Of a stretch of DNA of 43,971 nt, positions 42,128-43,971 are shown piece by piece. How positions within the stretch are numbered: the stretch's first letter is position 1; each line of letters begins with the position of its first letter. Where the stretch lies: positions 1 to 43,971 of the forward strand of contig JAIXRB010000038.1 of NCBI GenBank assembly GCA_027485405.1. Direction: 5' to 3'. The notes beneath the pieces are model-generated. The model was not told where the DNA came from and made no database searches. It saw only the letters and a program-made list of their open reading frames with translations. The position numbers and the translations under genes were made by a program. Origin of the DNA: Leptospiraceae bacterium (GTDB lineage: Bacteria > Spirochaetota > Leptospiria > Leptospirales > Leptospiraceae).

Positions 42128-43971
42128 TTAGTTTCCGAGAAGAACGTCTTTTCTGGAAAGGTCGATTTTTCCCATTTTGTCAACGGAAATGACCTTAACC
42201 TGAATCTTCTGTCCCTCTGATACGATATCTCGAACAGACTGCACTCGTTTTACATCTAACTTAGATATATGACAAAGCCCTTCTTTTCCTGGTAGGATCT
42301 CGACAAAAGCACCAAAGTCCGCAATTCTCTTGATCACTCCATCGTAGATTCTTCCGATTTCGATTTCTTCGAAGATTCCGTCGATCATAGCGATTGCTTT
42401 TTCTTTTGCAGGTTCACTTGGAGAAGCGATTGTCACCTTGCCCGTGTCATCCACAGAAATTTCAGAACCAGACTGTTCAATGATGGCACGGATCATTTTT
42501 CCACCGGGGCCAATCAATTCTCCGATTCGGTCTTTAGGGATTTGTTTGATTGTGATGCGAGGAGCGTTTGCAGAAAGGTTGCCCTTTACTTGGGAAACTG
42601 CTTTGTACATTTCCCCCAAGATATGATCGCGACCTACTTCAGCTTGTTCGATTGCCTTTTGTAAGACTTCCAAACCCAATCCATTGACTTTTAAGTCCAT
42701 TTGGAAGGCAGTGATACCTTTGCTAGTACCAGCCAATTTGAAATCCATGTCACCAAAATGATCTTCGATACCTGCTATGTCAGAGAGAACCGCAAATCGA
42801 CCTTTCTCGTCAGAGAATAGACCCATCGCAATTCCAGAAACAGGAGCCTTGATCGGAACTCCACCTGTCATCAAAGCAAGTGAACCAGAACAAACCGATG
42901 CCATGGAAGAGGAACCATTGGATTCTAAAATTTCAGATACCACTCGGATCACATAAGGAAAGTCAGCCTGCGGAGGGAGAACTTTTTTCAAAGCTCGTTC
43001 GGCAAGGTTTCCATGTCCGATCTCTCTTCGCCCAGGTCCTGAGTTTCTTCGCACTTCTCCCACGGAGAAAGCGGGAAAGTTGTAATGGAGCATGAAATTC
43101 TTTTCTTTTTGACCTTCCAGAGTTTCGTATCTCTGGTTGTCTGTGGTCGTTCCTAAAGTAACAACGCCCAATGATTGGGTTTGTCCTCTAGTGAATACAG
43201 CTGATCCGTGCGCCCCCGGGAGAACATCCACTTCACAGGAAATGGCCCGGATCTCATTGGTCTTTCGACCATCAAAGCGAATGCCCTCACCGAGCACCAG
43301 TTCGCGGACTACTTCATACTCAAGTTCATGGAGATAAGCCTTGATTTCCCGAGACCTGTCTTCTGGGCTTGTGATCGCTTTGAAATGCTGGATGGTTTCA
43401 TCGTTTGTTTTTTTGATTTCTTCGTTTCGTTTTGCTTTGTCCGAATTTCGGTTTGCCGCAGTCAATTTAGCGAAAGCGAAATCTCGCACTTTGCCGAGAA
43501 ATTCTTTGTCTGGAACTCTCAATACCACGGATTTCTTGGTGATGTTTGCTTTTGCAACAAAGCTTTCTTGCAGTATCACGGCTTCTCTCAAAGCGTTTTG
43601 AGCAAAGCGAAGAGCGGACATCATGTCTTCTTTGGACAGTTCGTTCGCTTCGCCTTCAATCATTACTATGGCTTCTTTGGTTCCAGCGACAATTAGATCG
43701 AGATCACTTCTCGTCATCTCTTCGTTTGTTGGATTTAAAATGAATTCACCAGCAATTCGCCCTATCCTTGCCCCAGCAATCGGTCCCGAGAAAGGAATTG
43801 GGGAAGCGGAAAGAGCCGCAGAAGCCGCGCAAATGGCATGGCCCGCTATGGATACTGTTTTGTCTGCCGAAAGAACCTGAACCATAAGTTGAACTTCTGA
43901 GAAGTAACCTTCTGGAAACATAGGTCGAATAGGTCGGTCGATGATTCGAGAAAGTAGGATTTCGTGTTCAG
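42128..43971 (-). CDS. pnp: Polyribonucleotide nucleotidyltransferase, 5' end beyond window
   Basis: The frame runs off the right edge: codons beyond 43921 read ...SRIIDRPIRPMFPEGYF, the conserved PNPase sequence, so the ATG at 43921 is internal. About 85 N-terminal residues are missing. The visible part has the rest of the first RNase PH domain, the helical linker, the second RNase PH domain (FTRGQTQSLGVVTLGT, RREIGHGNLAERAL), the KH domain (LIGPGGKMIRAIIEQSG) and the S1 domain (GRIYDGVIKRIADFGAFVEI, then GLCHISKL). PNPase degrades RNA 3' to 5' with phosphate. It is followed by the M16 gene after 29 bases. Confidence 0.97.
   Translation of the reverse strand, partial: EHEILLSRIIDRPIRPMFPEGYFSEVQLMVQVLSADKTVSIAGHAICAASAALSASPIPFSGPIAGARIGRIAGEFILNPTNEEMTRSDLDLIVAGTKEAIVMIEGEANELSKEDMMSALRFAQNALREAVILQESFVAKANITKKSVVLRVPDKEFLGKVRDFAFAKLTAANRNSDKAKRNEEIKKTNDETIQHFKAITSPEDRSREIKAYLHELEYEVVRELVLGEGIRFDGRKTNEIRAISCEVDVLPGAHGSAVFTRGQTQSLGVVTLGTTTDNQRYETLEGQKEKNFMLHYNFPAFSVGEVRRNSGPGRREIGHGNLAERALKKVLPPQADFPYVIRVVSEILESNGSSSMASVCSGSLALMTGGVPIKAPVSGIAMGLFSDEKGRFAVLSDIAGIEDHFGDMDFKLAGTSKGITAFQMDLKVNGLGLEVLQKAIEQAEVGRDHILGEMYKAVSQVKGNLSANAPRITIKQIPKDRIGELIGPGGKMIRAIIEQSGSEISVDDTGKVTIASPSEPAKEKAIAMIDGIFEEIEIGRIYDGVIKRIADFGAFVEILPGKEGLCHISKLDVKRVQSVRDIVSEGQKIQVKVISVDKMGKIDLSRKDVLLGN

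Noticed and set aside
43208..43696. Plus-strand open frame of 162 codons opposite pnp
   Set aside because: pnp is conserved across this stretch on the other strand. The plus-strand frame has low-complexity Phe/Cys-rich sequence typical of an antisense shadow.
43921..43921. ATG at 43921 as the start of pnp
   Set aside because: The frame upstream of it continues to the window edge with conserved PNPase residues, so the ATG is internal.
1..43971. CRISPR arrays, tRNA or rRNA genes, insertion sequences, toxin-antitoxin pairs
   Set aside because: Reading both strands I saw no spaced direct repeats, no tRNA-like cloverleaf sequence in the short gaps, and no transposase or toxin-antitoxin products.

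Overview
The window looks like chromosome from a spirochaete of the genus Leptospira or a close relative. This is an inference from gene content. The flagellar run flgG-flgA-flgH-flgI-flgJ follows pnp, an M16 peptidase and dut. There is a lipid A pathway gene (lpxC), an orphan PTS enzyme I, several small lipoproteins with relaxed spirochaete-type lipoboxes, and a cyclic-nucleotide-gated potassium channel of the SthK/LliK type. Base composition appears moderate, about 40% G+C by eye. TTG and GTG starts are common. Coding density is very high: the longest gene-free stretch is 188 bases (10059-10246). I saw no tRNA, rRNA, CRISPR array, insertion sequence or prophage block.

Layout. 1-566 (-) is the 5' part of a DedA-family gene cut by the left edge. 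630-5171 (+) is a tight run: small lipoprotein, AI-2E/PerM-type membrane protein, xseA, xseB, sodium:solute symporter. The symporter overlaps tail-to-tail with ddl (-). 6269-10058 (+) is an exported protein with repeated aromatic-proline motifs, overlapping the start of an Mla-type lipid transport operon (permease, ATPase, MCE protein). 10247-12940 (+) holds lpxC and ptsI. 12946-16649 (-) is an operon read as corrinoid adenosyltransferase, POT peptide transporter, cNMP-binding patatin lipase. 16727-17464 (+) is an OmpA-like lipoprotein, 17466-17780 (-) is YbaB, and 17897-19258 (+) is the ion channel. 19243-21419 (-) is an overlapping ParA / alpha-beta hydrolase / OmpA-like operon. 21507-25226 (+) holds a YopX-like protein, a TPR protein and a long-chain acyl-CoA synthetase. 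25235-28102 (-) is an RRM protein followed directly by aminopeptidase N. 28217-29668 holds two lipoproteins and a thioesterase.

29683-40277 is a flagellar neighbourhood on the minus strand (a FlgF-like gene at one end, flgG-A-H-I-J at the other). A plus-strand five-gene run at 30655-36154 lies between them: RRM protein, ATP-grasp enzyme, two SAM methyltransferases and a YihY-type membrane protein interrupted by a beta-propeller-like domain. That run is the least conventional part of the window. 40353-43971 (-) is pnp (5' end outside the window), an M16 peptidase and dut.

Themes. Envelope building and lipid handling dominate (ddl, lpxC, Mla, patatin, acyl-CoA synthetase, OmpA-like proteins, lipoproteins). 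Two proteins carry cyclic-nucleotide-binding domains within about 6.5 kb. Two separate genes encode small RRM RNA-binding proteins, each first in a tight gene run.
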